Part shown: positions 10,039 to 22,331 of the stretch, piece by piece
Position numbering within the stretch: the first letter of the stretch is position 1
Layout: every line of letters begins with the position of its first letter
Origin: Deinandra increscens subsp. villosa
Taxonomy: Eukaryota > Streptophyta > Magnoliopsida > Asterales > Asteraceae
NCBI GenBank assembly: GCA_039602395.1
Contig: JBCNJP010000006.1
Span: 40,511,279 to 40,575,278, forward strand
DNA length: 64,000 bases
Direction of reading: 5' to 3'
Translations under genes and position numbers: made by a program
The notes under the pieces: generated by a model
What the model saw: only the letters and a program-made list of their open reading frames with translations
Told to the model about the DNA's origin: nothing
The model's database searches: none

Positions 10039-12293
10039 GATGCTCCTCCAGTAGATCTGGGAGGTATTAGAGATGAAAGAGGGTATCTCATGGAATTTGG
10101 ACCCTATTACCCACCAATAAAAGACTATTCAGAAATAGTTCCTGTGGCTCCTTCAACTCCTGTGGAGGAAATTGTAAGAAATATTTTGGCCAACTACTGG
10201 GCTAAATATAAGCCAGGAACAGGTGAGGTAAAGATCAATCCACTACCACCATTTATAAAGAGAGTTGCCATTAGTGACAAAGTCATAACCTACCCCACTG
10301 ACAATCCAAATCTGGGGAAAGGTAAGAGGAAATGACAGATGATGAACTCCTACAGGCAGAATATAAGAAGAAGTTCAAACCTGCCTACAAGAATGTGTCA
10401 TCTCCTAAACACAAAATAGACTGTTCCAGAACTGTCTTTATTCCCATTCTTGACATGCATGGTAAAGACCTTGATGGGAGAAGAGCTTGTGACAAGGCAT
10501 TAATCAAAGAATTCAATGAAAGAATGATGTCTCATATGGCTCAGCTAAAAATGATCAATAAGTTGAAAAGAAGAAGCAGAGAAGGTGTGAAGATCCCTGC
10601 AAAGCTGTTTGCACCAAAAGCCACTGAACATGTAAAGCTTCTGGATGGGCAAGAGACCACCTTACCTGCTAGTGAAGTAAGTATGATACACTCTGTACTT
10701 GCAGCTGATTTGATTGAAAGAATGGAACAGGAAAAACTAGACAAAGAAATGGCAGAGGCATTTGTGCTTCAAGACAACTTGAATATTTATCAAGACAATG
10801 AAGAAGTTCTCGATATTATAAAAGAAGCAAAAAGAAGGTCTATAGAAGAAAGGAAGAAGAAGCTAGACCAAGCCAAAGAAAATAGGCATAAATCATCTGC
10901 TAAAGAGGCTAGGATTGCTGTAAACAAAGAAAAAGAATAGATCAGGCTAGAAGCAAATGATACTAACTGGGAGTTACTGAAGAGATGGAGAGACATTATC
11001 TTAGCTAGAGGATGGGTCGCCCCTGAAGCCATTAGCTTGACCTCTGCTAATGATTAATGTGATTTAATGTCAATGGTAGTAGAAGAAGGAAATCTCATGC
11101 TCAGCCAAAGACTTGAAGCTGATAATATCACTCATGAGCAATTGAAGAATGAGGAAACATTGAAAATTGCTAAGGCTCCTCTTACAAAAGCAAAGGAGAA
11201 AAAAGAAATCAAAAGGTACTTCATAGAGATTTTAAGAGAGGAAAAGAACACAGTCAATCCTTGTTCTTTGAATACTCTAAGAGATAGGTATGGTGAGAAA
11301 AGAAAGGAGCATTCAAGGATATCAGAAAGAACAAGAATTCCTAGACCTCCAGGAGCTTTCTCAGGTACACCTTCTCCTCCTCCTAAACCTATAAGTCTCA
11401 TAGACTCACTTCTTGGCAATAAACCCTCTACTCCACCCACTACTACACAAATCTCCACCATTCCTACCAAAAAAAACCCACCAGGGCCAGCAGACCTCAA
11501 TTCACAAAGCCAGCAACCAAAAAGTCCAAACCTAGCAAACCCATTCCACCAAAATTCAGAGTTGATAAATTCACTCCCATTGAACCTCTCATCAGACCTA
11601 AACCAAAACCCACAAAAGAATCATCCCAAATCCCTTCAATCCAAAAATCAACTCACCATTCCACATAACCACCTTCTGCACAACCAACCTCAGCACCCAC
11701 TAAAGCAACAAACCCTGTGAACCCACTAGAATCCACAACATGTACCTCAAGGAGAAAGAAATTAATGGCAAAAAGGAAAAGGTCTCAAGTCATTTCCTCT
11801 AGCTCTGACTCATCTTCAGACAAGAAAGTACCTGAAGATATGCATGCTGATAGAATAAGAATTCTCTTTTTGAAATTTAATGAAGACTCAAGTTTCTACA
11901 TGTTTACTACAAGCACCAATGAAGTTCTAAGACTCGGCAGCAATGAAGCTCTTACAACTTTATCTGACCTAGAACTTGATGACATAAGAAATGTGGCTGG
12001 TGATGGTAAAAGACTAAGTGCTCAAGAGCAGTCCTTCATGATGAATATAAGGATGCACTTTGACACAACAACAAGGGAAACTTCATCTGCTGAACCTATC
12101 AAAACTGACTGTCCTGTTACTTATGTGGAATTGGATCTAGCTACTAACAGATACATTGTATACAGAGCTGATGGATCATTCACATGACACAAAGAGATAA
12201 ATCCAGGTAAATGGAACTTTAATGATCAGAAAACATTACTGGATTGTATGCTCCTAAACCGACTGTTCAGATTTGACATGACAAAGGATCAGT
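10039..12293 (+). pseudogene. Third ORF of element C (large unnamed retroelement protein, broken)
   Basis: Four open pieces (10039-10335, 10332-10940, 11067-11720, 11717-12187) read as one decayed ORF. The N-terminal part includes GGIRDERGYLMEFGPYYPP. A charged alpha-helical region follows (EAKRRSIEERKKKLDQAKENRHK). A Pro-rich basic region (11330-11700) has a frame change at an A-run near 11468-11475, where a neighbouring frame reads more protein-like (KPATKKSKPSKPIPPKFRVDK is too long to be chance in my view). The C-terminal domain is RIRILFLKFNEDSSFYMFTT...VTYVELDLATNRYIVYRADGSFT. A TGA at 12185-12187, probably from CGA, truncates it. The frame continues HKEINPGKWNFND to about 12293. No transmembrane segment. 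Function unknown. Confidence 0.65.
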
Positions 12294-12414
12294 AGAAGGA
12301 ATCAGCTCTGCTGAAGAAGTTAGTTGTTTTTGGCTCAAACCAGTTTCAACCGTTTTTTTTTCTTCATTTAGTATGATATTCGAAAGATTTTGGAAGCATC
12401 ATCTTAGGGGAGAT

Positions 12415-13232
12415 TGTAAGGAATTATTTCTCCTGAAGAAATGATGCAGATTAACTAAAACATGTTAGGGGGAGATTGTATCATAGTCATGGTTAAAGAA
12501 CGCACTCTGGATGATTCAACAACTAGAGCTATTTGGATTCTCAAGTTTAATTGGAGTAAAATTGGAGTTTTCATAAATCATTACGCATCAGAAATTGTAA
12601 TGAGTAGGTTAAATGGTTAAGGTTTACAAAACCTTAGTCTCCAAACCAACAGTTGTGTAAAGAATTATTTCTCTTAAAGAAATGATGCTGACCGGCTAAA
12701 CATGTTATCTAGGAAGAATAGAAAGCCCGAGATAAGTTACCTCGGAAGAATAGACTGCCCGAGATAACTTATAGTTAACTCGGAAGGTTAACTTACTTCG
12801 GAAGCTTATTTTACCTCGGGAGCACAGTTTTATCTCGGACAGTGGATACGCCCGAGATAACTCAAGTTACCTCGGTAAGGAGAGTTATCTCGAACATCAA
12901 CTTGACATGCTCCACTTGTCTCTGACATATCTGATCTGGTTTCACGCCATTCTCCTGACATGAAGTGGACACGATTATCTTCTAGACTAGTTTAATATTA
13001 TTCTAGTTCATGTATTTTACTCGACGGTCTAGATAATTGTTAGAGGAATCAAGGGTTCTCCTGATTCCTTAGGGCACTATATATAGACACTTGTAACCAT
13101 GCTTTAAACAAGCAAGTGTAAATCACTCTAATATGTACTTCGAATCTGCAAGTTATAATATAGTGCTCAGTTTTATTCATATTATTGTTGTACTTGTCTT
13201 GTATTTAATATCATATTACTTTACTTCAAACA
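12415..13232 (+). repeat. 3' LTR of element C (about 750-820 bp) with polypurine tract
   Basis: AGGGGAGAT at about 12406-12414 is followed by TGTAAGG. A second AGGGGGAGATTG then TGTATC lies at about 12467-12480, so the exact start is ambiguous. A 50-base block beginning GTAAGGAATTATTTC recurs imperfectly at about 12657, which suggests an internal duplication. U3 contains repeated CCGAGATAA and ACCTCGG motifs (12725-12895), a TATA box CACTATATATAGAC (13075-13088), and the end TTCAAACA at 13232. Confidence 0.7.
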
Positions 13233-13248
13233 GAGCATAAGTTGTTCA

Positions 13249-14660
13249 AGATCACTACCTCCATAATCACTGTCAGTAAATGCAAATAATTGGAAATCAG
13301 TATTCTTCGGATACCAAAGCCCAAGGCCGAGGCCTGCCCTTCAGATACCTAAAAAATACGTTTAACAGCAGCTAAATGAGAGAGTTTAGGATTAGCCTGG
13401 TAACGTGCACACACGCACACTGCATGCATGATATCTGGCCTGCTTGCTGTCAAATAAATGAGTGATCCAATCATTGAACGATTCATGAATTTTACTCACT
13501 GATTCCCCATCTGCATCTGCTATCAGTAGAGGCCGGGATGCCATGGGAGTGGAGATGGGCTTGGAGGCCTGCATGTTGTACTTTTCCAGAATCTCATTCA
13601 CATATTTTGCTTGATGAATGAGAATCCCAGATTCATCTTGTTTAACTTGTAATGCCAGGAAAAAGTTCATCTCCCCTTGATCACTCATCTCAATTTTTAT
13701 TCTTATGATATCCTCAAATTCGGTGCATAATTCTTCATTCGTTGACCCGTAGATGATGTCATCTACATAAACTTGCACCATAATGATATCATCTTTTACC
13801 TTCTTTCTGAATAAGGTTTGATCAACCACTCCCCTTGTATAACCATCTAGAAGATACACGTGATCTGGATGTTCCTCGTCCACAAACCCTGGCGGTTGAG
13901 CCACATAGACCTCTTCATTCATGTCAGCATAGAGAAAAGCTGTCTTTACATCCCTCTGATGCACAGTAAAGTTGAGATACGTTGCTACTGCAAGGAATAT
14001 TCGAATTGCTTCCAATCTAGCCACCGGTGCATAAACCTCATCATAATCAATCCGGTAAACCTGTCTATGACCTTGAACAATCAACCTGGCTTTGTTTCTC
14101 ACAATCACACCCGTATCATCTTTCTTGTTCTTATACAACCATCTTGTGGGTATAACTTTCTTATTTTCAGGCCTTTTCACTAGATGCCACACTCCCAATT
14201 TTGAAAATTGATTCAATTCATCGTGCATAGCCTCCATCCAACTCGGATCATTAAGTGCCACCATCACATTTGGAGGCTCTAGCTGGGAGATGAAACATGA
14301 GTACATGCAGAAGTTGATGTCACCCATACGGCTCTAGTAGTGACACATGCTGACACTGGTCCAACCACATTGCTAAGAGGATGATCTCTGTTGATTCTTG
14401 TTGCTTGAACATCTGGTACTAAAACAGAGACAGGCAGGTTAGTATCATTAACATTATCCATTCATACCTTGGGTTTCTGACTCCTTCTGATCATCATGAG
14501 TTCCTGAAAATTCTGGAACATCGACATTATCATCCTTAGGAGCTGCTGCTGATACATTGTCACTAACATTTTCCACAGATGGCCTTAATTCAGGAGCTGG
14601 AGCAATAATGTCTTCTTCTTCTCCCAGACTAGGAAACATATTTGAGAAATTGAAACCTTC
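13249..14660 (-). pseudogene. Element B pol: linker, reverse transcriptase, start of RNase H
   Basis: Open stretches 14639-14454, 14461-14279 and 14327-13392. RT motifs VIPTRWLYKNKKDD, KARLIVQGHRQ, YDEVYAPVARLEAIR, DVKTAFLYADM and QVYVDDIIYGSTN (YVDD) are present. Exactly 72 bases (24 codons) are missing compared with A between YLLD and GYTRGVVDQTLF near 13846, removing the conserved LYGLHQAPR region without changing frame. After LIADADGESVS the frame breaks. The RNase H start (SDYGGSDL region) is recognisable at 13249-13330, where homology to A stops. Confidence 0.85.
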
Positions 14661-14671
14661 AAAAATGACCC

Positions 14672-15990
14672 CTAATCAAAAATCCACTCTGGCCCATTTC
14701 CAGCATCAGTAGGATTGTCTTCCAACCAGTCAACATTGAATGCCTCAATTATCACTTTGGTGGTTTTGTTGTGGACTCGATAAGCACTATTTGCAGAATA
14801 CCCAACAAAGTAGCATTCATCGGCCTTTGCTTCGAACTTCCCCACATCAGATTGAATTAGAACTGTGCAAGAACACCCGAATGTCTTAAAGTACCCCACC
14901 TTTGGTTTTTCTCCATAAATAATCTCATAAGGCGTCTTCTCATGCCGCTTGTTCAAAAGTACTCGATTTTGCACATAATAAGCAGTGTTAACTGCTTCGG
15001 CCCAAAAGAAAATTGGCAATCTTGCTTCACACAACATAGTTCTTGCAGCTTCAATGAGTGTTTTGTTTCTTTTTTCAGCAACACCATTCTGTTGAGGTGT
15101 GTACGGTGCACTGTATTTCCTTTCTATACCTTTCTCTCCACAGAACATATTCAATTCAGCATTCTTAAACTCTGTTCCGTTGTCTGATCTTATAGCCTTC
15201 ACTTTCTTGCTCATCTGATTCTTTATAAGAGTAACAAAGTGTTTCACCAGTACTGGAGTTTCATGCTTGTTTGACAATAAGAAAACCTAGGTAAACCGAG
15301 AGAAGTCATCCACTATCACCAGACAATATGAGAACTTGCTGATACTTTGTACTTGCATTGGGCCGAAGAGATCCATATGAAGTAGTTGCAACACTGACGA
15401 AATAGAGTTTGTCATTTTAGAACGATGTGGTAACTTGTGCTGCTTCCCCTTAGCACATGCAACACACTTCTCAACTGACGTGAAGTCCTTGATAGGAAGA
15501 TTTCTAACTTGCTCTCCTTTTGCCAGTTTGGTCATATTTTTCATGTTGGCATGTCCCAGACGATGATGCCATAACAATGCTAGATTTTCATTTTGCTTTG
15601 AAATAAGACATGCCACATCAGATGGCGGAGGATTACCCTTGTTAAAAAGATAAGAATTTCCTCGTCTTGGTGTACGCATCAAGACACACTCCTCAGGAAT
15701 CTTGACTCCAGGCTTGAGAATAATACATTCCTTGCGATTGACCAAAACAGAATATTCTCTATCACAAATTTGCGAAACACTGAGCAGACTATGTGACAAC
15801 TCCTCCACATAATGCACACCAGAGAACGTCAAACTGCCATTCTTCACCACACCTTTCTTGCTGATCTTGCCACCTACTCCACCAGCAAATGAAACACCTC
15901 CTCTATTGAAATCTTGAACCTCTTCCAGAAGTGATAAGTCTCCGGTCATATGTCGGGAGCAACCACTATCAATGTACCAGAGATTGTTGA
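14672..15990 (-). pseudogene. Element B pol: protease, GAG-pre-integrase, integrase
   Basis: From about 15990 the frame reads RRTVNNLWYIDSGCSRHMTG (DSG protease site intact), then SLLSVSQICDREYSVL, where element A has a stop. KECIILKPGVKIPEEC, the zinc finger LWHHRLGH...CVACAKGKQHKLPH and LLHMDLFGPMQVQ follow. A TGG-to-TAG stop at about 15284 interrupts SRFT|VFLLSN. The same frame continues with the catalytic RSDNGTEF and PQQNGVAEKRNKTLIEAAR, and CYFVGYSANSAYRVHNKTTK. This is the best-kept integrase in the window: only one stop separates protease from the integrase C-terminus. Confidence 0.9.
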
Positions 15991-17789
15991 CAGTTCTTCT
16001 TGGTTGTCCCTACATGAAACAAAGATCAGTTAAAGTCAGGTACCCAGACCATAACAAATCTGGGCACACCCTTGGAGTCAATGTAGTTGACTAACTTAAG
16101 GGACATTCCTGATTTTGATTCAGTTACACTCAAACTTGGAATGTTGACTTTTGGTTTCCAAAAAGTGTGTTTCTGTGGTTTTGACACATTGGTTGAATTC
16201 TTTACAGTTGCATGTTTCTTCTGTGGAGATGTGACCTTTTTACCTGCATATTCCTTGACAGGTGTCCACTCAAGTTTCAGTTTTGTTTGAGCAACTTGTT
16301 TTGTTGGAGAAACATCTTTTGATTTAGAAACCTGTCACTTAACCTTTGTTTTACCTTTACGTTGAGAAATCCTTTTTGTTTTAGGTACCTGTTTTTTAAC
16401 AAGTTCAGGTTTCATCTTATCTTTTCTTTGGTAAACTCCTTTAGTTTGTAAGTTGGTTTTGGAGTTTTGGCGACATTCCATTTTTCATCAACAGGCTTTG
16501 TCACTGGAGTTTTAGTGTTTCAAACCTTAAACTGTTGTGTCTTCATTGGTTTTGAACTCTGCTTCCCGTGAGACAAAGCTTGTTGTTTCTGATTTTTATT
16601 TCCACCTGTCATCATTTTTTTACAACATACTAGTCCGTGGGTTTTGCGGATAGTATGGTTGATAAGGTCTATTTAAACAATTTGCAGCAAAATGCCTTGG
16701 TTTTCCACACTGAAAATAATTCATAAGTCTAGGCCCATTCCCATGACTACAAACATACGAACGTCTTGGGTATGATGACTTCCATTCAGGCTTATCATCC
16801 CATCTGTGTATGAAATGTTTTGTAATTTTTTTAGGTTACGTGATTAAACAAAACTATTCTGATTTTGACTTGTTTGTTCTGTTAAAAGTAGACACAACCT
16901 GGGGATAAGGAATAAATTCCTTGGGTTTAGACTCACGACCAGCTTTAGTATTGGGCACACGAATTTTAAAACCATTAACTACTTCATTAGAATTAGAAAC
17001 ACGTTTTGAAGACATAGACAACATCAATAGTTTTGACTTGGACGCATTAAGTTCAGACACAGATGCCAAAAACATCGTCCTTAGGTAAATCAGAAATTAA
17101 ACTACTAGACTCATGACACTCTTTGACTCTCAAGCATTCGGCATCCTTCCCAGAAACATCTTTTATCCCTACTTCATTTGCACATGAAACAAAACGTCAG
17201 AAGAACCAACATTATCGTTTAATGATTCATGGGATGGACCCGGTTAACATGTGAATGTCACCGATTTATTCTGATTACCCAAACCACATGTCATATGTTT
17301 CTCATTTTCTAACTCCTCTTCAGTCATGGGTTTCACACCAACCAAAACACTATCTATGGGAGGTCCTGCTTCATGCATTACTAATTCAGATCTATCTACC
17401 TGATCCTTCTCATAGATCATACCTATTATATCTCTAGACATAGGTTGTGGAACACCATTCTTATTTTTTTCAGATGAACTAATTCCTATTCTTCCACTAT
17501 CCTTACAAAATCGAACATCAGTTAGGCAGGTGGACAAAGCCTTACCAGCTTCGAGCATTCTTTTGTTTCTCATCTGATTCATATCTAATTTCACTTGCAA
17601 CTCTTTGTTCTGATGTTTAAGTTCATCTACCTGCTTCCTAAGCTCATCTATTTCTAACTTAGCATTGTCATACAGGACATACTTCTGAGAGGCAAGGGTT
17701 TGGTATTTTTCTATATCTATTTTCTGGGCTTTGACTTTTTCCTCACTCTTTTCCCATCTACCCTTAAAAGAACTTCTAGAACACTGCAT
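15991..17789 (-). pseudogene. Element B gag, C-terminal half
   Basis: 17789-17244 encodes the coiled coil (RWEKSEEKVKAQKIDIEKYQ, ELRKQVDELKHQNKELQ). 17075-16854 matches A's Ser/Lys-rich segment (SELNASKSKLLMLSMSSKRVS). The second knuckle at about 16690-16730 reads with Tyr in place of the first Cys (YFQCGKPRHFAANC), so the zinc site is lost in B by a different mutation from A. The end of Gag (WVPDFN then TGA) lies at about 16040, one frame off the protease. Several indels and stops are present. Confidence 0.78.
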
Positions 17790-17890
17790 ATCAAATAATT
17801 CTATCTCACTGTTCTTCCAGAGTTGTCTAAGGCCAGGAATTAAACGTGCATAAGTGGGATTAGTACATACCTTTGTGTTGTCGACCTCGG

Positions 17891-19298
17891 CTACAAATGC
17901 TTCCTTGTCTTCAACCGGTTCTCTTGCTCATCTCCCAACTTCTCCTCAGTGACCACAAATGCATGCTCCTCATCAGAATCATTCTCCATCTTAGCAATCA
18001 TGGCACGATTTAGACTGAGTTCCTTTATCTGCGAACCCCATTGATACTCCCCATAATCTTGCACAACCAAATCCTTTGTCTCTGCCTTTCCCTTACCATC
18101 TCCAGCTTTCTTCTCTTCTGGTTTCTCCTTCTTTGGCTTGGTGCATTCCCTTGCAAAATGTCCGTACTCATCACAGTTGAAGCATCTGAGCTTACTCTTA
18201 TCAAAACCCATCCTTATCTTATCCTGGTCCTTCCACACATTCCTTCCAGTTGTTTCTATAAACTTCTTGGCGCGGAAAATTGCCATTACCATTTGCCAGG
18301 AGACATCAAGCATTTCCACATCTTCAGGATTAATCTGGTTTAGTTCACCTGACAACATCTCAGTAGGTACCAATGTTCCAGCTATAAAGGCATGATAACT
18401 ACTCATAAATCCCATTCCAAGAGCAAAGTTGGGATCATTTGTAGCATTTGCCTCATCAGGGTTGACTGTTCCACTAGAATTAGCTTTGGATCGAGCCACG
18501 AATGCAGTTGACTTTGTGTTTGAACTCGAATCATTTGCAGTCGAACTTCCAGCCTGTTTTGGGCCTACTTCTTCAGATAAGAGAGCCTGATTCAGTTTTC
18601 CTGCCATACTAAGTGAACTACATGATTCAGCTCTCTCTGTTTATCATCAATCAGCTTTGACTTCAGTTTGTTAATTAGCTCATCCACAGATAACTCATCA
18701 AGCTTGTTGTTGTCTTTGATTATTAATATGTTGGTATTCCAGGACTTGGGCAAACTGTTCAAGAGTTTCAGATTTTTATCTTCCAGTCCGGGTTCAACGT
18801 CGTAGCTTGACATTTCCGCAATTAAGGACACAAATCTTTGAACTTGGGCTTCAAAGGACTCTCCTTGAATGTGATTGAACAAGTTGAACTTCTGCTTCAG
18901 CATCTGTTTGCGGCTTGCCTTGATATCGGGATTTCCTTCATATGCCACCACCAGAGTTTCTTTGCATTCTTGTATTTTTTAAACCCTTGAGCAATCTCCG
19001 GAGTCAATGCCATTGTCATAATAGCATATGCTCTCTCGTCGTTGTTACATTTTTCCCAATCATCATCCGAGTATTCTGCTTCAGTTTTCACCACTCTAAC
19101 TTTTCCCGCTTCAGTGTGAGTAGGAATGAATGGTCCATTGACAACTGATCTCCAAAGTCTCAAATCAACACTTTTCAAATGATTTTGAAATCTGTATTTC
19201 CATTCAAAGAAGTTGTCGGCCGATATCAGTCTTGGAGGACGGATGGTTGATCCAATCTCAAAGTCCAGTTTTTGATACATACTAGGTTCAAAATCCAT
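17891..19298 (-). pseudogene. Element B gag, N-terminal half with first zinc knuckle
   Basis: Starts MDFEPSMYQKLDFEIGSTIR at 19298. A deletion of about 10 bases near 18955, relative to A, shifts the frame after KNAKKL. 18951-18592 continues the UBN2-like domain (GNPDIKASRKQMLKQKFNLF). A further frameshift near 18600 leads to 18607-17891, which carries DPNFALGMGFMSSYH, the region NPEDVEMLDVSWQMVMAIFRAKKF and an intact CCHC knuckle CFNCDEYGHFAREC. B has no early stop in MDFEPSM...GSTIRPP, unlike A, which supports the chosen start for both. Confidence 0.85.
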
Positions 19299-19753
19299 GA
19301 CGAAAGCTTAGGAAAACTTAAGAAAAAATAAGTCCAAATGAGTTTCCAATCGTAAACATTAGTTTACGATTTTTGACAGTCTAGCAAATCGTAAACATAG
19401 TCGCAAACACCTCCGGGTCGTGAACTCAGTTCCAACCGTAATCGCAATCGTAGACTCCTCCGTATCATAAAGGCTGTCGTAAACACTTAAAAATTGAATC
19501 TTGAACTCGTAAACACCAATTTCTCAGTCGTAAATGCCCAAAAATCGGATCTTGAAGTCGTAAACTCCAATTTCGTGATCGTAAACCTTTAAAAATCACA
19601 GCTTGAAGTCGTAAACACCAAATTGAGAAAGAACAGCCCAGAAAATTGTCGTAAACACTAAGAACAGTAGCAAGCTTCCACTCTTTCCAGCCAAACACTC
19701 GAATCTAATATCGTGGAACCTCGAATCAGATGATTCTTAGCTCGGATACCAAT
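19299..19753 (-). promoter_or_regulatory. Element B primer-binding site and motif-rich leader
   Basis: GCTCGGATACCA (19740-19751) matches the Met-tRNA primer site with one change. The leader repeats the GTTTACGA(T/C) motif roughly ten times or more (plus strand TCGTAAAC), at positions only partly matching A, so the array has changed since the copies diverged. Confidence 0.8.
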
Positions 19754-20149
19754 TATCGGTCCCGAAACAACAATCGTTCACGATATCTTTATCACAAACA
19801 AGTGCGGAATCCTTGTTTGTGACTGATTCGACAGGAAGATGATGAAATAGACTTGATATGAGATAAAGAACAAGGCACCACAATCAAATCTTGAATGAAA
19901 TCCGATCAATCTTCTATTAGAGTGAGTTCACGATCATAAATACAAGAGATAACCAGAAAATCGCAATCCAAAAGCTTGTCTAATCATAAACTACAAGGGT
20001 ATTTATACTACCAACAAAATAACCCTAGCTACAATCGTAAACCCAAATGAGTGAACCAGCCCATGAAGCCCAAATCGTAAACTCCTTAAACCCAAGTCAC
20101 TGTAAGCCCACATATCTAATGTTCATGCCTCATAATGTATAGCCCAACA
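19754..20149 (-). repeat. 5' LTR of element B (396 bp)
   Basis: Homologous to A's LTR throughout. The sense strand begins TGTTGGGCTATACATTATGAGG at 20149 and ends by the primer site. The terminal CA has mutated (TA on the plus strand at 19754-19755). The U5 block GGATTCCGCAC is retained. The sequence to the right of 20149 is unrelated and shows the insertion site. Confidence 0.88.
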
Positions 20150-22331
20150 CAATTCAAAGCCTCAATTTTATCTTCAACATCTCTGAAAACTTCATATTTG
20201 GAGCCATAAATTTGAAACATGAGAGAGAGAATAGATCTCATTATCCGTCAATCGTCCTTTCTCTCCCTGGTTTCTGGTTTTCATTCTCTCTCCCGCACAA
20301 GAACCACCTTCGTTCTACATCCGGATGTCACCGTTGTTATATATTAAACCAGCGGTTGCTGCTATCTCCGTTGGAAAGTGAACATATGTGTTCGTAAAGA
20401 GAGGCATTGAAAGGAGTCAAGTCAAAGTCTGAATCCCATAGGTGATTTTTTTTCCTTTTATTTCGTTCTTTGCTCTTAAGATCTGTGTTTTATTCTTCTG
20501 CATACACTGTTTCTCGCTGCCGGCGAACAACATCAACAGTTAGGCATGCTCGTTTCCTTATCTTTGACCATGTTATCTAGAAAATAAACAATTTGTTCAT
20601 GTGTTCATCTAAAATCTGTATTTTAGTCTCCTATTTATAACCCTAAAAACCTATTGTAAATAAACCAAAAATTGTTTATTTAATATTTATTTCGCTTATC
20701 CTCCAAACAATTGTAGATAAACTACAATTGGTTTAAACCCTCTATAATTATCCATCTAATGTATTAAGATAATCTTTATTTAAATAAAAACTAATTTATA
20801 TAAATTACTATTATCCAATCACATTAAATAAAACTAATTAGATAAACTAACTATATTTAATTACCTTTTATTTAATTTAGTGATACTAATAATAACAGTT
20901 ATTATATGTATTTTACCGACTTGTAATTATTAACAATTAATAATTATTTTCTGCTATTTATTATTAACAAAATAATAATAATATAAAATGATTAATTATT
21001 ATTTATAATAATATATAAATAACAATTTTAAATCATTTCGTTTCTCGTAGAACAATGTTTGCTAATTAATCATGTTAAGTTCTCGTTGCCCTCAGTGTAA
21101 CTCTTACAGGTCACAACCGAGCTGGTTCTCAAAAATTGTCGGGTTTGAACATACAATATCCAACAAGATCTTCATCATGAATGTTGCTAAATCGTGAATC
21201 TATGAATTTTATGATCAAGATTAGGTTTTTATGTGAAATTAGGGTTAGATCTTCACCATGCATGAGGCTAAATGCTAGATCTATGGATTTCATGATTAAA
21301 GTTTGAAACTTTATGTGGTGATAAGGCAAAGTTTGCAACTTTATGTGGTGATCAGGCTAGATCTATGTCATACATACTCGTAATGCTAGATCTTCAAATC
21401 TCCGTGATGAAATTACGGTTTCTATGTGCAAATTCTAAGTCTTGAATATTAGATCTTGGTAAACTTGATAATAAATGTAGTCACATGTTTCTATGTTCAT
21501 GATAATACCATATTGGCTTTAGATCTAGGGTTTGATCATGAAAAGTGTCATATTATGCTAGATCTAGGATTATTATGGTAAAATCACATGTTTTGGGAAT
21601 TAATGATCTCTCCATGGAAATAAAATTTTATAAAAATATATATGTCATGAATGATGAAACCATGATGAGATCTTGCATGTTTATACATAGTAGTGATTTT
21701 TTCATGATAGAATAAACATGATACCTTTTATTTGACCATATTTGACTTCCATGATGATATATGTATATTTATGATTTCATGATTATGTCCTTAGCTTTAG
21801 GATTGACCCTTATTATCATGACGTATGTGTTACCTCGTCAAATCACCAACGAGTCGACGAGTCGATTATGTCAAGAAATTAGAGTAATTATTTACTTATG
21901 CATCTCCTCTATCTCATATAGCCGTCAAGGTCATCTTCGGGGTCTAACTGTCTAGTTCGTGGTGTCGTGTCTGTTTCATATCTCCTGGATTAGGTGAATA
22001 TTCATATCCCCTCTTTCTCTTAAACGTTTTGGGGTGCAACATGTACCGATTTCAAACACAAAATCTTTATTCATTGCTCAAAAACTACATGCGAACTCTA
22101 TATGGTTATGTGTGCTCTTATATGTGAACTTGTGTGAATTATTATTGGATCAATTGGTTGTGGAACTCGAACTATGGAACTCGAACCAGAACTCGAACTT
22201 TAGACATATCTCATTAACTCATTGATCCGAGGTTACAATAATGGATCTATTGGTGTGGCAATCCGCCTGGCCTACCTGGCTTTGGCACTGGGTGATTGAA
22301 AGACTAAATGCCAAGGGCTTGAGTGCATCGC
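20150..22331. other. AT-rich intergenic stretch, no gene recognised
   Basis: No ORF above about 70 codons looks real. 20150-20450 includes a CT-rich leader-like stretch. 20640-21060 is very AT-rich. 21120-21620 has loosely repeated TAGATCT and GCTAGATC phrases. 22226-22331 immediately precedes the gypsy LTR. This may be old host sequence or an unrecognised element remnant. Confidence 0.5.

Larger units (their letters stand above)
10039..13232 (+). mobile_element. Element C: 3' part of a copia-type retrotransposon (third ORF and 3' LTR)
   Basis: Plus-strand sequence holding a long decayed ORF, a polypurine tract and an LTR. No gag or pol is adjacent, because element A occupies the left side. 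The RNase H fragment at 1-420 could be its pol. The right edge abuts element B's RNase H after a short unassigned stretch (13233-13248). C may have inserted into B, but B's missing 3' part is not seen. Confidence 0.6.
13249..20149 (-). mobile_element. Element B: SIRE-like Ty1/copia retrotransposon, sister of A, 3' part missing
   Basis: Same order and strongly similar sequence to A: 5' LTR 19754-20149, primer site, motif-rich leader, gag from 19298, pol down to 13249. It lacks the RNase H C-terminal half, spacer, third ORF and 3' LTR. The break lies where element C's LTR ends. All frames are interrupted. A and B differ at many sites and by indels, so they are separate insertions and not a duplication of this locus. 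Confidence 0.88.

Noticed and set aside
20150..20450. Host gene 5' region (CT-rich, short ORF 20212-20397)
   Set aside because: No extended coding sequence follows and the ORF has no recognisable features.
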